A stretch of 64,000 nt of DNA from the NCBI RefSeq assembly GCF_010183535.1, contig NC_071329.1, forward strand, positions 7,750,001-7,814,000, written 5' to 3'. Of the stretch, positions 11,673 through 24,649 are shown in pieces; position 1 is the first letter of the stretch; each line of letters begins with the position of its first letter. The translations under genes and the position numbers were made by a program. A model generated the notes under the pieces. The model saw only the letters and a program-made list of their open reading frames with translations, was not told where the DNA came from and searched no databases. This DNA comes from Caenorhabditis remanei (Eukaryota > Nematoda > Chromadorea > Rhabditida > Rhabditidae).

Positions 11673-13379
11673 ATGGAGTCGTTGCAGGTAAGGAAATTTG
11701 AATTTTTGTTGTTTTAAATGTGCTTTAATGAGAACCATATCGTGGAATTGAGTGATAGTCATTAGAGCGCATTTTCTGCAATGGTCATTGTATCCTACAC
11801 CTGTAACTAAAATATGATTTTTTGTTCTCTCTGGGAATACAACTACGCTCTATAGCTCACCGATTATCAAAAGATCGAACTTCCTACAAACTACTAGATT
11901 CAAGTTGCACACAACTAGACAATAGCCTATAACCTGACCTGATCAATTCGGTTCCTTTTATCAGTGTTTCATTGACAGAAAAATCGTGGTGATAACAGAT
12001 TTTGAACCGTAATCAGAAACTCAAAACTCAGTTCTCACTTTCTTCAAAAAAGGAGCAACCGGATTCGCAGTTTTTCATCTCAATGCTTGTAATTTGAAAT
12101 ATAATATTTTCTTTCTGTTTTCTTGTGTATTAAGTAATTGCTACACTACAACATCTGTCACGTTTTTGGCAAGCACGCCCTAACGCTCAATGACCAAGTT
12201 TGAACGAATCTCCAAGAATGATGTCTTTTTATTTTTTCGAGATTGAGTATCAGGCTGTTTTCTAGTTCGTGTTACCTAGGTCATTCATTTCTCATAAGCT
12301 TCATTTCCTCTTCTTATTTCAACCCACTCAAGACTGTAATTGACTTGAACCCTTGAAGAACTGGTGCACTTAGAACGTGACTACGCACTTCAAATACATC
12401 TTCGAATTAAAAAAAAATCATTTTTCGAATCATTTTTTCTTCATCCAAATGTGAATTTATAGTCCCACCCTAATCGTGAATTCAATTCGAATGATTTGTT
12501 TTCAACTGTCTCCATTTTTCAGATGCGTTCCCAGTTCTCGTCCATCGGATTGGCCTACTTCCTGTTGGTCGCCAATTTCTACTACCAGTCGAATGGATTT
12601 AATGATCATTACACACTGAGTTACTCATTTTGGTGAGTGAAGGGGGACTAGTTTGGAGAAAAGTTAGTTCATTCATTTTTTCAGGAAAATAACACCAATC
12701 ATTTTGCTGACTGCATTCGCATATTTAAATGGCGGTGGATTAGGAAAAGAGCAACGGAAAACGATGGCAGCTGGTTTGTTCTTTGGAGGAGTAGGCGATT
12801 GGATTATTGGAATGAGACACGATGGAATTATTATGGGAGCTCTAGCTTTTGGAATTGGACATCTTTTCTATTTGGTAAGTGATTCAATCTAACTTTCCCA
12901 ATCTGAACTTCGTACTTTCCAGAGCCTCTACCGTAACCACCCCACCAGAATCCACAGCAAGTTCCTTCTTGGAATGTTGGCATGGGGACTCGTTATCGGA
13001 CAACTTTGCTTCGTACCAATGCTCGCTGATCACAGAGGACCACTTATTGTATTTGCATCCTACTCACTACTTCTATCAACATGCACTCTGACAGCAGTAT
13101 CACAATATCTGAATGGATCGAAATCTCAGAATGAAGAAGTGAGAGTCCCCGCATACACTACAGTAATCTATTCTCTCATTCCAGGGTCTCTTATACCGTG
13201 CCATCGGTTTCTTCCTTTTCTACATTTCCGACTCCGTACTGATGCTCTCTCACACTGGATACTGGAAGTTGGCTCCATCCTTCTGTGTACTCTCCACCTA
13301 CTACACTGCTCAATATTTCATCCTATATGGAAACACAATGGCAGTTCAAACAACAAAAAAATCTGTAAAAATCAACTGA
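11673..13379 (+). CDS. Lysoplasmalogenase-like TMEM86/YhhN membrane protein
   Basis: Exon 1 (11673-11687, MESLQ) is followed by an 835-nt intron and exons 12523-12632, about 12685-12874, 12923-13138 and 13185-13379, all in phase, giving about 241 residues; if exon 1 is wrong, the ATG at 12523 gives 236. Seven to eight hydrophobic helices are visible. The two acidic family motifs are present: GGVGDWIIGM and FYISDSVLMLS, whose aspartates are thought to be catalytic in TMEM86/YhhN proteins. The family cleaves the vinyl-ether bond of lysoplasmalogens in ER membranes. A diverged relative lies 359 bp downstream on the same strand. Confidence 0.85.
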
Positions 13380-13691
13380 CACCTACTCGAATCTTTGTAC
13401 ATGTATATATTAATTACACTTTATATTTTACTTATTCAACTTTTTTCAATTTCCAAAAATTCTAGACTATTGCCAAAAGCTTTAACTATATTAAAATAAA
13501 CACTTTTTTCTAAAATTTTATTTCTATTAGAGACGTCTGATGACTGGTACTAGACGATCCTATTAACATACCTTCATATGATTGTTCACATCTCAAAAAC
13601 TACTGAAAATGCATCATTTCTCACGTGCAGAAGTAATGTTTGATCCCTTATTTATTCAAAATACAAATATGGAAAACAATTTTCGCCTCCT

Positions 13692-13698
13692 TATAAAA
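13692..13698 (+). promoter_or_regulatory. TATA-like box upstream of the second YhhN-like gene
   Basis: TATAAAA occurs 47 bp before the start codon at 13739, inside the 359-bp gap between the two YhhN-like genes. The gap otherwise holds only the 3' UTR of the first gene. Position and sequence fit a TATA box and suggest the second gene has its own promoter. Confidence 0.4.
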
Positions 13699-13738
13699 AG
13701 CAGAAAAGCCATAAAACAATTCTAATTACTCTCCAACC

Positions 13739-14529
13739 ATGCTTAACTTTTTAAAGATGTTATCACCTGCTCAGTGTCTGGCCATTTACGGCGGGTCAGC
13801 ACTTTTGGCGTATATCGAAACGTCAAAGTTCGAGAAGAACCATCATGTTCTTCTGAGTGCTCCGTTGGTGATTCTGGCGCTCTTGTCGTTGGCGACGACG
13901 ATGAATCCAAAGTGAGTTTTATTATTTTCAATTTCAGGATTGATGGGCATACATCAATACAATAAATTTCAGAACCCGTTTCGCGACGGCTATGTCATTC
14001 TTGATGTCAGCCATTGCCACGTATTTCCAATCCGTAAATCGAACAGGACCAACTTCGGCAATCTTCTACACAATTGCCAACGTCTTCTATTATTTTTCAT
14101 ATAGGTAAATTCCATAAAAATGCCGTCTCACCCTTATTTTCAAAGTATTTCAGAGACATCGTTACCAAAGTGTCCTCCCCAATCATCTTCCTTGCTGCAT
14201 GCATTTCATTCGGTCAATTTCTCCACCTCATTCAAGATCTTCTCGTTGCTATCCCATTCCTCGCCACAATTCTCACTATCCTTCTTGCCTCCCATGTCCT
14301 CATCCTGGCCACCTCTGCAAGTCTCTGCCAGAACGGTCAACACGGAGATTACGATGCTCGTCAGGCCTCTACCGTTCGTTTGATCGGAGCAATTCTCTCA
14401 TGGCTGAGTGCCTTCCTCCTCCTTATCAATTCATTCCAAACCCATACCAAAGCCCTTCATTCAGTCTCTCGTATCATCTTTTATCTTGGAAACGCAATGC
14501 TTTTCATTGCTAATGAGCGTGCCTTTTAA
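13739..14529 (+). CDS. YhhN/TMEM86-like membrane protein lacking the acidic motifs
   Basis: Exons 13739-13911, 13973-14104 and 14154-14529 join in phase to 226 residues with about seven hydrophobic helices. It aligns by position with the gene just upstream: FYYFSYRDIVTKVSS matches FYLSLYRNHPTRIHS, RLIGAILSWLSAFLLLINS matches RAIGFFLFYISDSVLMLS, and IFYLGNAMLF matches YFILYGNTMAV. At both motif positions the aspartates are gone (FQSVNRTGP in place of GVGDWIIGM, and LSAFLLL in place of ISDSVLM). It is therefore likely a tandem-duplicate paralogue without lysoplasmalogenase activity. The relationship rests on my hand alignment. Confidence 0.7.
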
Positions 14530-15045
14530 CTTGATTCCCCCTTTGAGCTTTTATGTGAATCTTCACTTCGCCTTGCCATATCTTTTTGTAATAAGTTGGA
14601 TTTCCGACATAGTAAGTATTAATGGTAATAATAATGTAGATATAAGTATGCAAGACATAATTATTTAGAAATGTGGTTACCGTGTAAATAACTTTAAAAA
14701 ACGAACATCCCGAGTAATAATTTAATAAAGTTGTGAACGTTTGCTTAGTTTTTTCAGGTCTGAATCGAGATTTGAGCTGAAACCCAATTCCAAAACGTTA
14801 GGAATTTATTTCAGTTTAATCAGTTAAGGGAGATCTGAAAAGAGCTAAAAGGAGTATTGGTAGAAATCTTTACTTGTTTCTTTTTTCAGACAACTCAGAA
14901 ATGTGTATTTTCTATTTGGTTCAGTTCAAAGAATGATAAACTGAGAAGTTATTTTTCTGAAACTTCGAATGCAGAAACATAAACACACTTTCTTTCCATA
15001 AACCAATTTATTATTACTCAATGAATTAACAAAATACAATTAGAA
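14530..15045. other. Intergenic, convergent 3' ends
   Basis: A 516-bp gap between the + strand YhhN-like gene and the - strand KR-repeat gene. It has AATAAAG-type polyadenylation signals (near 14723) and nothing else I can name. Confidence 0.5.
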
Positions 15046-17312
15046 TTAGACCTTGATGCGCTTCTCCACAAAATTGGTGATACGCGATCCCATGTCAATG
15101 AAGAATCCTCTGAAAAAATCATCTGTTCCTATGGTGGTTTCCTCTCACTTCCTACCCGACAGAATTAGTGACGGTTCCGAAGAAAAGTTTGATAGAATTG
15201 AAGAGAGTTGCAAAGACTCCCTTTCTCTCTGTTGCTGGTTTAGCAGTGGATGTGCTGCTAAAAATAAGATGCTTTGACTTAAAATTGGTTTATTCGCATA
15301 CCTTGAAACGTCGGTTCCCGCGATGACTTCGACATCAGCATGAACTGGAGCGACTGGTTTTGGCACGATGTCGTTTGATCTGGAATTACATCAAGTTTTG
15401 TAAAACAGATGGTCATCTCACTTTGGTGCATCATAAGCTTTGACTGGAACAAACGGAAGTGGAACAACTTCATGAACTCTAAAATATCTTCGAAATTTTC
15501 TACTAAAAAAGGAATAACTTACACAGGTGGTTTATTTGGAGCAAAGTTTGCAGTGTCTTGAGATCTGTAAATTAAAAAAACTTTGCAGGACGCTAATAAC
15601 CATTCATCTAACACAATAAATTCCCCTTCTCCTATAATCCTGCCCTGATCGGAATCGAGATCAGCTTGCACTTTCTTCGCGTCATTCTCCGCTTTCACAA
15701 CACTCTCTTCCACATTTTTCATCAAATTCGAAACGACACTACTGACTGCGGCGCCGACAACAGTGGCAGCAATGCTAGAAATTATTCTAGATTTATGGTT
15801 TGGAATTCAGTACTCTTTCTGACTCACTCTCTCTTCTTGCGTGGCGGTTCCGGCTGATTTTCATCTCTAAAGTTAAGAAGACGTGTTAATAACTAGAATC
15901 ATTTGTCACCCCAAGATGTTTATGAGATGACTAAATACCTGAGAAGAGTATCATGTTGAGCAACGGCTCTTCTGTTCTTAAAGAATGCTCTGAAGGCGTC
16001 TCTTTGACGAGCGGCGAGGAGGGCTCTGAAAAAAGTTGAATTTCTAGAAGCGCTTTATCATCTGATTCACTTCTGCTTTTCCGATAAATTCTTGTTTTCG
16101 GCGGATCTCCAAGTTAACATTACGTCTCTTTTCAATTCGATATCCTTCTTCTTTTCAGCAACAGTCAATGGTCTGGAAATCACGATTTTCGATTAAATAC
16201 TTTATCTTCATCCTCACTTTCTCTCATCAACTTTACCCGACTTGAGAAAAACTCTGACAGATGTCTTTGGCTCAATTACTTTGGCTCTTTTGTCAGAACC
16301 GTGGAGCGATCTGGAAATATAAAAGTTTGAAGGGAACCTACAGATCAAGATGTACCTGAGAAGAGTGTCGCGTTTGGAGATTCCTTTAAGGTTGTGGTAA
16401 CGGGAACGAAGAGCACTGAATAAAGAAATTAGTGTAGATATAAATAAATATATTCCTACTTGAGAAGAGCGTCTTGTTGAACTCGCTTGTCTCCGGTTGG
16501 AAGGGATCTGAAAAGATATAATCATCATTGGTTCATTTAGAATATCACCGTACTTCAAAAGTGTGTCTCTCTTGGCAATCTTCTTGAATCTGAAAATTAT
16601 TTGCTTACACATTTTTTATTGAGAGAAAATAAACTCACTTTGATTCCATCCCATTCTTGAAGATAATCATAGCTTTTTTATCCTCCCGTTGCTTGATTGG
16701 GAGTGATCTGAAATTGAAGTATAGAGTGAGAGGTTTTCAGATAAAAAAAACCCTAGTCTCTCTAATGAGACTTTTACTATCCAAAAAAAAATAAGCGTTT
16801 GGAGAAATGTACATATACTCACTCATGATGTTGTTTTGAGACTTCTCCGTTTTTAAAAGTAACAATGACTCTTGCTTTATCCTCTCTATGTCTTCCACGA
16901 GCATTTCTGAAATTGTTTCTTTTATTGACCGTGCCTTAAAATTAGTGAACGCACTCAAACTCAGCTTTCTCATTTTCTCCATTCTTGAAAACAATCATAA
17001 CTCTTTTTTCCTCCCTTTGCTTAACTGGCAGAGCTCTGAAACTTGGCTCTGTTCATTTCTGATCTTGGAGTGAAACCTACTTGAGAAGTGTGTCACGTTT
17101 ATCTATCTTCTTCAGAAGTTGTGACCTGAAAATTGGAATTGCTTGTTGTAATCCAAATTGACACTTGAAAGTTTCAAAACTACAATAACTTCCAACAAAT
17201 TAAGTGTACTGAGCTTCCTAAATCTGTAATCCACGTACCGGAGAAGGGTATCAGCCGTCACGACGGTGAACAAAAATGTGGCGGAAACGAATAGAATGTT
17301 CTGGAACTTCAT
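15046..17312 (-). CDS. Secreted 18-exon protein with KR-DTLL(K/R) repeats
   Basis: I could join 18 small exons from the ATG at 17312 to a TAA at 15046, about 438 residues. All 17 introns are phase 2, so every internal exon is symmetric and could be added or lost without a frame change. A signal peptide (MKFQNILFVSATFLFTVVTA) precedes DTLLR. The unit DTLL(K/R) recurs at least five times, three of them straight after a dibasic KR (KRDTLLKALP, KRDTLLKSLP, KRDTLLRSLH), with a weaker QQDALLN copy. Three exons share VKQRE(E/D)K...F-KNG. The C-terminal third is different: a helical acidic segment, a proline/valine-rich linker and FGTVTNSVG. The layout resembles a precursor cut at dibasic sites, or an exon-shuffled extracellular repeat protein; I recognise no family. 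One junction (15552-15600) needs a GTTAGA donor. Confidence 0.75.
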
Positions 17313-17638
17313 CTCTTGACGATGGTTGAAATGAGCTGATCCCACCGCTTATATTGCGAATTTTGAGTGTTGGTTGATGATCACATAGCTTCATTATGAA
17401 AATTGAAATCAGTGAATTACACAGTTAATATGATAATTATTGTGTTGGAATAATGTGGTTTTGCATGCAAAAAATGAAAAGACAAAGCACTGGAAAAATG
17501 GGAAAAGTGAAGTGATTTGAGAAATATTGGCACCTTAAAACAGGGAAAATTCTAGCGAAGGAGCAAGCGGAGTGAGAAGAAAAAATATGAAAAACAAGGA
17601 GAAGGAATTCGGATTCAGGGGAAAATTTTTGGAGGTTT
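17313..17638. other. Intergenic gap
   Basis: A 326-bp stretch between two minus-strand secreted-protein genes; it should contain the promoter of the KR-repeat gene. No clear motif was found. Confidence 0.4.
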
Positions 17639-18992
17639 TTAGATACAGTTATTGACGTGCATATCGTGAAGTTTGTGACGACCCTCGTAGATTTGATCCA
17701 TTATTTCATTCGTTGATTGTTTGCAGCTGAAAATAAGAAATTCGAGTTACAAGGAAGAAAACTTTGAGGATATTCAGATGTGAATGTTGGACAATTGATT
17801 CGAATTTGTTCAAAATATAGCTGAGTCATATCTCCGTGTTTGCTTCTTTCAGTCAGTGACGATCCTAGTTTCGTCAAAATATCTTATACTTTTTGAAGAA
17901 TATTTCCGAAAAAGAACAAAATGTTCAAAAGTTCAATTGTTCAGTTGTTGTGTTTCAATGTACATTAATCGATTTGATCAGCTACAGAAGCTTTAGGACA
18001 TAATACAAATTTACCGAATAGTTTTTTATACCAAATCCGAGTTTCAAAACTTGGACTGAGAAGGGGAGTACTTTGGGATTCATGGCTAATTCCAGAAAAC
18101 TACATTTCGGTGTTTACTAGGCCACAGTTTCTCTTCTTTCCAAATTCGATTTACAAGTTTCATGCTTTTCTTATGATCTAACAATATCTGATTATTCCGG
18201 CTGGACGCTTTCAATTACTTGGTGGTCAATTTCTTGAAAACAAAGTTACCATATTTTTCTTTGTATATTATTCAAAAATAAAAATTCAAAAACTCACTCT
18301 TCAACCAATGGACAACATTTCGCTAGAGCCGAGCATTGTTTATGCCATAATTTGGCTGCATTCCTGCACTCCGTGGCTTTCGAATTCGAGTTCTTTCGAG
18401 CGTCTCTCTTAGTTCTTTTCGCTGATCTCTTCTTCCGACTTCCAGATGAAACTGTAGAAGAAGTGAAGTCTTCAGATGAAAGGTTTTTGGCAAATTGGAA
18501 CTTTTCATGAAGAGAAGAGCAGGATTTTCTCTGAAAGGTCAGATAAATAACTCACTGAACAGAAATTGTTGATGCTTACCGTATCATCATCCAGTGTCGA
18601 TTCTGCTAGCAATGCATCCCGATGATTTTTCTGAACACAATCTCGTGCAACTTCTGCTCGTCTGAAAATTTTAAATAAGAAGAATTTCAGAAAACTCACA
18701 CATACCGCATATGAAGAGCATTCAGTTCAAGTTTCTTATCCCACTTCTGACGACTACATGAATCGGAGCTCCTTAGCCTGATGTTTTTATCCAATGCTAG
18801 ACATTCATGCTGCTTGATTTCCAACTGTTCCATGCATCTGATGTAATCGTCACAGAATGGAGATGGTTCTGATCTGGTAACCTGCAATGATCATCTAGTT
18901 GGTCTCTCTTCGGTCTCCAGATGACTCACCTGTGCTCCAAAACCAACCATAAGCGACACAACGACTACCCAGCCTATCGTACTATCACCCAT
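17639..18992 (-). CDS. Cysteine-rich secreted protein, unrecognised
   Basis: Five exons (18992-18930, 18881-18706, 18661-18580, 18530-18298, 17726-17639) join in phase to 213 residues. A signal peptide (GWVVVVSLMVGFGAQ) is followed by helical, cysteine-bearing segments: FCDDYIRCMEQLEIKQHEC, SCSRQKW, RDCVQKNH, then a basic stretch rich in K/R/S, then ECRNAAKLWHKQCSALAKCC and a last exon with C...NNC. The spaced cysteines within predicted helices look like a small nematode secreted family. The last intron is 571 nt and may hide an unseen exon. It shares strand and secretory character with the KR-repeat gene 326 bp downstream. I cannot assign a function. Confidence 0.75.
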
Positions 18993-21900
18993 GATGTCTA
19001 CTGAAAAACTTTTAGATGCTCTTTCGATTCAATTCGAGTCGTGCCAAAAAAAGAAGCACAAAAAAAGAAGAAGAGGAGGAAGGGCATGTTGGAAGAAGTA
19101 GGAGAAATGCAAATAAATGTCGCGGGACGGCTGTCGACAGCCTTTCCCAAAAACGGGAAGAGATGGAGGAAACAGGCGGGAGGAAGAGACGAAAAAGAGT
19201 GTTGAATTATGTGTAAATAGGAGAATAGAAACGAGGAGAGAAACTCCCGAATACTCTGTTTACCAGATAGTATTCATGTAGTACAGTCGGCTCAAACATA
19301 CAAATCAAACTCTGTTTCATGAGCGCTTTGGCATTTTTGATTGACCAAGTGAGCCGCTTCTAATGGAGATTGACCTTGGTTGTTTCAGTCAGGGTTGGGA
19401 AATTCCGGGCCGGGCCGACTGAAAAATTTTCCTCAACCCGACCCGGCTACTGTAGAAATTTGAAATTATTTGAGAAAAAGTTTGAATTTTTTGCAAAAAA
19501 GTAGAATTTTCGATTATGTTTAGGAATATCGATAAAAACTGAAGTGTACGAGAATTTTGGATAATTTTGATTATTTTTTAATGAAAATTTCAAAAAAAAT
19601 GTGTGAAAAAAATGTGCACATTTTTTGAATCCGGGCCGTCCGGGCCGACCGGGCCGGGCCGCCAAAAAATTTCTGTCAGCCTGGCCCGGGATTTCCCAAC
19701 CCTGGTTTCAGTCATGTTTTTTTATTCGCAGCGGGTTTCGATCAGTATCACTGAATATACATTAAAACTAATTCATTTGATCATCATTATCAGAAAATTA
19801 ATTCTGAATCAAACTTTCTGTAATTTAGGAAATCTTTTTCTAGTTTAGATCATGCAATATCGGACATTGAGTTTTCTGAAACTCCGGCTCAAGGCTTTAC
19901 GATGTTCAAGAATCATACAATATTCATCTAGAAGGTAACAGTTTCAAGCCTGAAATTACAAAACCAAACATTCTGTAATTTGAGTAAGCCAGCTAACTGG
20001 AAAACACTTAGATTCGAAACGTATTAAAGACAAAATATTTCAAAATCCAGTTAGTTTACCCCTGTAAAAACTATTTGTAAAGCTTGAATAATTCTCAATT
20101 TTATTGTGAAAACAGAATCCGGTTCCAAATGACTTCACTCTCATTTTCACCGAACACCAAATAACAAACGAAAAACCAAAAATCCGTCTAAGATTCTAGA
20201 GGGAACAAAACGGGGGAAATGCAGAAGATTTTCTTGTTCCGAAAGCAAGAAACGGAAAAAATGGAGGAAATTTGTCATTTTGCTTGTCGTCGACAACCGA
20301 CAAATTGGCTACAATTTCTTGTCTTTTCTCTTCTCGAGATATTCAAGAAAACTGAAATTTTTTGTAATACTTTAATAAAAGGTTTAGAAGACTGAGAGAT
20401 TCTGTTCAGCCGAGAGAGGAAGAAAGCAACCTTGAAAACGGAAAACACTGCGGGGAAAGTGTGAAATAGTGCAATTATCCTGTGAATTCTCAATTCGGAT
20501 CGATCTCCAACACCCAATCATATGCATCCCTGATCCGCCTAACAGGATAGAAATGGAACGTGCAATTATTGGTTATTGAACTTTCATCATCTCTCACAAA
20601 AAGTACGAGAAAGTGGACAGCTTGAAAAAAAGAAAATATTGGAAGAGTAAATTTTAGGAGTTTGATGGATTTCGATATTGAGTACACATATCGATGTCTG
20701 TTTGTGTTCCCGTTTTTTGCGCGATTCGTTGAAAAAAAGAGAGGAAGTTTGTTTGTCAATGGATTGAATGAGATGAAAACAGTCTGTGGATCTTATGATG
20801 ATGTTATGAAGGTGGAGAAGGTATTTTCGAAGTCTTTTGAGGGGTTCACATCTAAAAGAATAGAGGGAGGATTACGGTAGGATTACCTGATTTTAATGTA
20901 GACGACGTAAGTAAAAGCCATTAAGAGGACACTGAACTTTAAGTTAATAAAAAAGATCCTGGTAGAATCTTTAAAAAATCTAGCATTGTTACAATATACG
21001 AAATTCTTAACCATTATCAGAAAATTTCCTAAACAGCAACTACACCTCGGAACAAAAAGAGAGGTTCCTTTTTTCCAGAAACTTGCAAAAAGCTCTCTCT
21101 TCCTCTGTCTTCCCGCCAAAAAGAACATAAATAACAGAAGGTCGGTGAGAATGGTGTGTTGGGTGGGTGGCTCATGTTGTTTTTGGCGTCCGACGCCTTC
21201 CGTCCATTCTCTATTTCTCGGCTCCTTTTTTCCTTTCTTTTTTACCACTGCCCACTATTATTCATGTGTCCAACAAAAAAACGGAAGAGGTCCGCAGAAG
21301 CACCGATTGACATTTACACTAACACTTGACAGATGACAAAGGGCAATATTAGGAAGGGATAAATCGCTATGATGAGATGAAATAATGGGACAGAAAACCA
21401 CTGGCTGTTACTTTGCCGGCCTCAATAAAAAATATTCAGTATTAAGAGCCGATTTGGGTTGTAAAAACCAGCACTTTTCAAATCCTTACTGTACAGATAT
21501 GGCTCATTTTTTGGATGTTCCGGATCTTTCCTATGACTAAAATAGATGTTTCAAAAGAGAACTTTCTTACCCCCCGAAAAAACGAAAACATCAACATAAA
21601 TCCCTGTCTCAAACCGAAAAAAGTGAGAATTGAAATGGAAACGAGTGAGAAGTGGTACTAGATTGTATTGTGTATGTGGGGCATTGTTGAAGAGTACACT
21701 AATCCGCTTTCGCGCCTCTCTCCATTTCACAAAGTACCAATTCGTCTTCTTTTTCTTCTTCTCTTCCTTCAAAGACCCATCTTTTAACCCCGACCCATTT
21801 CTATTCTATTTCAGAGTCAGCGTCTCAATTGGTTCTAACAATTAGAGAGCTCAATGAGCACTGAGTGGCGGGGGGACACTTTAGAAGAAGATGTGTTCTT

Positions 21901-22650
21901 TTTTGACCAGCCAGAGTCTCACAAAGATGGGTAATAAAAATAGAAATAGGATGGTCAGGAAGCTCATGAATTTTTGAGTTGTTGAAGGGAGAGTCTACGA
22001 TTCAAAGTTCTCATTGCATCGGAAATCATCTGGAGGTACTGTAGCTTTTCAGACTGATTAAATACGAGTTCAAGTTCCAACAAAATTTCAAAACACGACC
22101 TCCCAACTAGGCGAGACCACCAGAAACAAAAAGAAAACTCATTTGATCCGTCGGAGAAAACGAAAATGCACCAAGATATGCAAATGAAGGAGGAGAAATA
22201 CGAAATGGAAACAATGTTTAATGGCTCATCCTTCATTTGGATGAAATGAAAGGCGGGGTTCTATCCTCTCGGGGGACAAAATGTGTAGAAGAAGATAGAA
22301 GAAACTAAGAAACCACGTATACGTTTCCACTAACGATCTAGATATCTCGTATCTAGTTGGTCAAACTTCTTACTTCTTCAAGACACAGATATTATTGCAA
22401 AACTTTCATCGCCTACTACTCGACGGGTTTTTTTGTTGAATTTTACAAAAAATTCTGGGGTGTTGAATTCCCAAAAGGGAGTTGGAGATAATCTGAAAAG
22501 GAAAACGAAGAGAGTGAAAAGAAAACTTTTTTCTTTTTTTCTTGTCTTGTAAATTCAATTTAGTACTTCTTCTTATTCTCTTTTTTTTGAATTCTTAGTT
22601 TGGTGTGAAGTAAAAAAAGAATAAACATGAACAAAACAGAACGATGATTT
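18993..22650. other. Gene-poor intergenic stretch
   Basis: Apart from the hAT-type MITE at 19390-19704 I found no gene here. Open frames near 20662-21336 are not bounded by splice sites that join to anything and show no protein features. Several A- and T-rich tracts are present. Confidence 0.45.
19390..19704. mobile_element. hAT-type MITE with 8-bp target duplication
   Basis: A 315-bp element begins CAGGGTTGGGAAATTCCGGG and ends with the near reverse complement ATTTCCCAACCCTG. It is flanked by an exact 8-bp direct repeat GTTTCAGT at 19382-19389 and 19705-19712. CAGGG termini and 8-bp duplications are typical of the hAT superfamily. The ends are GC-rich (GGGCCGG), the centre AT-rich, and there is no transposase. 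Confidence 0.9.
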
Positions 22651-22652
22651 TA

Positions 22653-24636
22653 CACTGCTCGACATAAGTATACAGCCACTTCATTTTTCCAATTTTTTTC
22701 ATAAATGAGAAAGTCTCCCATGGAATCTCAAATGCAGAAAAATACTGCTCTGGAGGCATAAAATTATGCGATAGAAGAAATTAGATCCTTCTCTATACTT
22801 TTCGAAAAAATTGATTTTTTGTGAAAAACAGCATTTTTCGACGCGACATAAGTATACAGCCAGTACCTGAAAAATGGCGTAGAAGTTCAAAACTGTGTCA
22901 AATTACCAATAATCATATTTACAGTCCAATAGTGACTGTTTAGATGCAGTTTTTGACATTTCAAGTTAAGAAAATAAAATATTTTTGGGCACAATATAGA
23001 GAAAAATGCAAAAAAGCTTGTAACGCATTTATGAATTTATTATCACAATGATATTTTTTGTTAGCAATAAGAAAACTACAGGATTTATCTGGAATTATGT
23101 TTTGAACCTGTTTTAAGAACTTCTATCACTCAATGAAATAGGGATTTGTGTCCTTTTATTGCTAATTCTTTGTTTTTCATGTATGTTTTCTCACTTTGGT
23201 TAAAAAATAACAATCGAAGGTGAGATTCACGTTGGTCCAGTATAATTTTACAACTTTAAGATTCTTCATGAACATTTATTACACATCTTACCGGGATAAA
23301 TCTTGCTTACTCGATGTCTGGAGAGGCGTCAGTAAAAGAAACTAGCTGCCAACAAATACAGATAAACGACAAGATAAGTATGAGCAAAAAAAGAGTCTTG
23401 AAAGATTAAAACATTATTGTAATTCAAGAAAGCTATAGCGTAATAGGTGCTTTAAACCTATAGACCCATAAAAATGTTGTTATTCGGTTGTTTAACCCAG
23501 GACTCCGTTTTCAAATTTACATCCAAATATTCTTAACAAAAATGTCATCTCTGGTCTCAAGTAACCAAGTTTTATCCCGATAAGATGTGTAATAAATGTT
23601 CATGAAGAATCTTAAAGTTGTAAAATTATACTGGACCAACGTGAATCTCACCTTCGATTGTTATTTTTTTAACCAAAGTGAGAAAACATACATGAAAAAC
23701 AAAGAATTAACAATAAAAGGACACAAATCCCTATTTCATTGAGTGATAGAAGTTCTTAAAACAGGTTCAAAACATAATTCCAGATAAATCCTGTAGTTTT
23801 CTTATTGCTAACAAAAAATATCATTGTGATAATAAATTCATAAATGCGTTACAAGCTTTTTTGCATTTTTCTCTATATTGTGCCCAAAAATATTTTATTT
23901 TCTTAACTTGAAATGTCAAAAACTGCATCAAAACAGTCACTATTGGACTGTAAATATGATTATTGGTAATTTGACACAGTTTTGAACTTCTACGCCATTT
24001 TTCAGGTACTGGCTGTATACTTATGTCGCGTCGAAAAATGCTGTTTTTCACAAAAAATCAATTTTTTCGAAAAGTATATTATCGGAATAAAAAAGTTCCG
24101 ACATTTTTTACCGACGCGCAAGGTTCGCGCCACTGATCTCCGGGAACGCCCACTCATCATAAACATTTCTTCTGCAAGATCAGGGCACGGTTTCATTGAT
24201 TTCGCGGGTTAAGTTTTGTTTAAAAATACCACTTTTAAAATAAAATTTGACCTATTTCCTTTAAAATTTGATCTTTTTTCTTCAAACTTCATGGTGGAAA
24301 TGAAATTTTAAAGGAAATAGGTCAAATTTTATTTTAAAAGTGGTATTTTTAAACAAAACTTCACCCGCGAAATCAATGAAACTGTGCCCTGATCTTGCAG
24401 AAGAAATGTTTATGATGAGTGGGCGTTCCCGGAGATCAGTGGCGCGAACCTTGTGCGTCGGTAAAAAATGTCGGAACTTTTTTATTCCGATAATAGAGAA
24501 GGATCTAATTTCTTCTATCGCATAATTTTATGCCTCCAGAGCAGTATTTTTCTGCATTTGAGATTCCATGGGAGACTTTCTCATTTATGAAAAAAATTTG
24601 AAAAATGAAGTGGCTGTATACTTATGTCGAGCAGTG
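22653..24636. mobile_element. Giant palindromic TA-flanked element (Tc1/mariner type)
   Basis: The element starts CACTGCTCGACATAAGTATA at 22653 and ends with the reverse complement at 24636, flanked by TA on both sides. Its two halves are inverted copies of each other. A second copy of the terminal motif (CGACATAAGTATACAGCCA) lies inside each arm, near 22842-22862 and 24008-24030, so it looks like a palindrome within a palindrome. No transposase frame is visible. A separate MITE is inserted in the right arm (24079-24493). Confidence 0.85.
24079..24493. mobile_element. Nested palindromic MITE inside the larger palindrome
   Basis: A 415-bp inverted-repeat element begins TTATCGGAATAAAAAAGTTC and ends with its reverse complement (...CCGATAA). 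TA repeats flank it at 24077-24078 and 24494-24495. The matching left arm of the host element (near 22790-22800) lacks it and shows the uninterrupted sequence, which proves the insertion and its TA duplication. The arms of about 200 bp are nearly identical. Confidence 0.9.
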
Positions 24637-24649
24637 TATTGGAAAACTA

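Noticed and set aside
20662..21336. Open frames up to 121 codons in the gene-poor stretch
   Set aside because: No signal peptide, family feature or splice partner; composition matches the flanking non-coding DNA.
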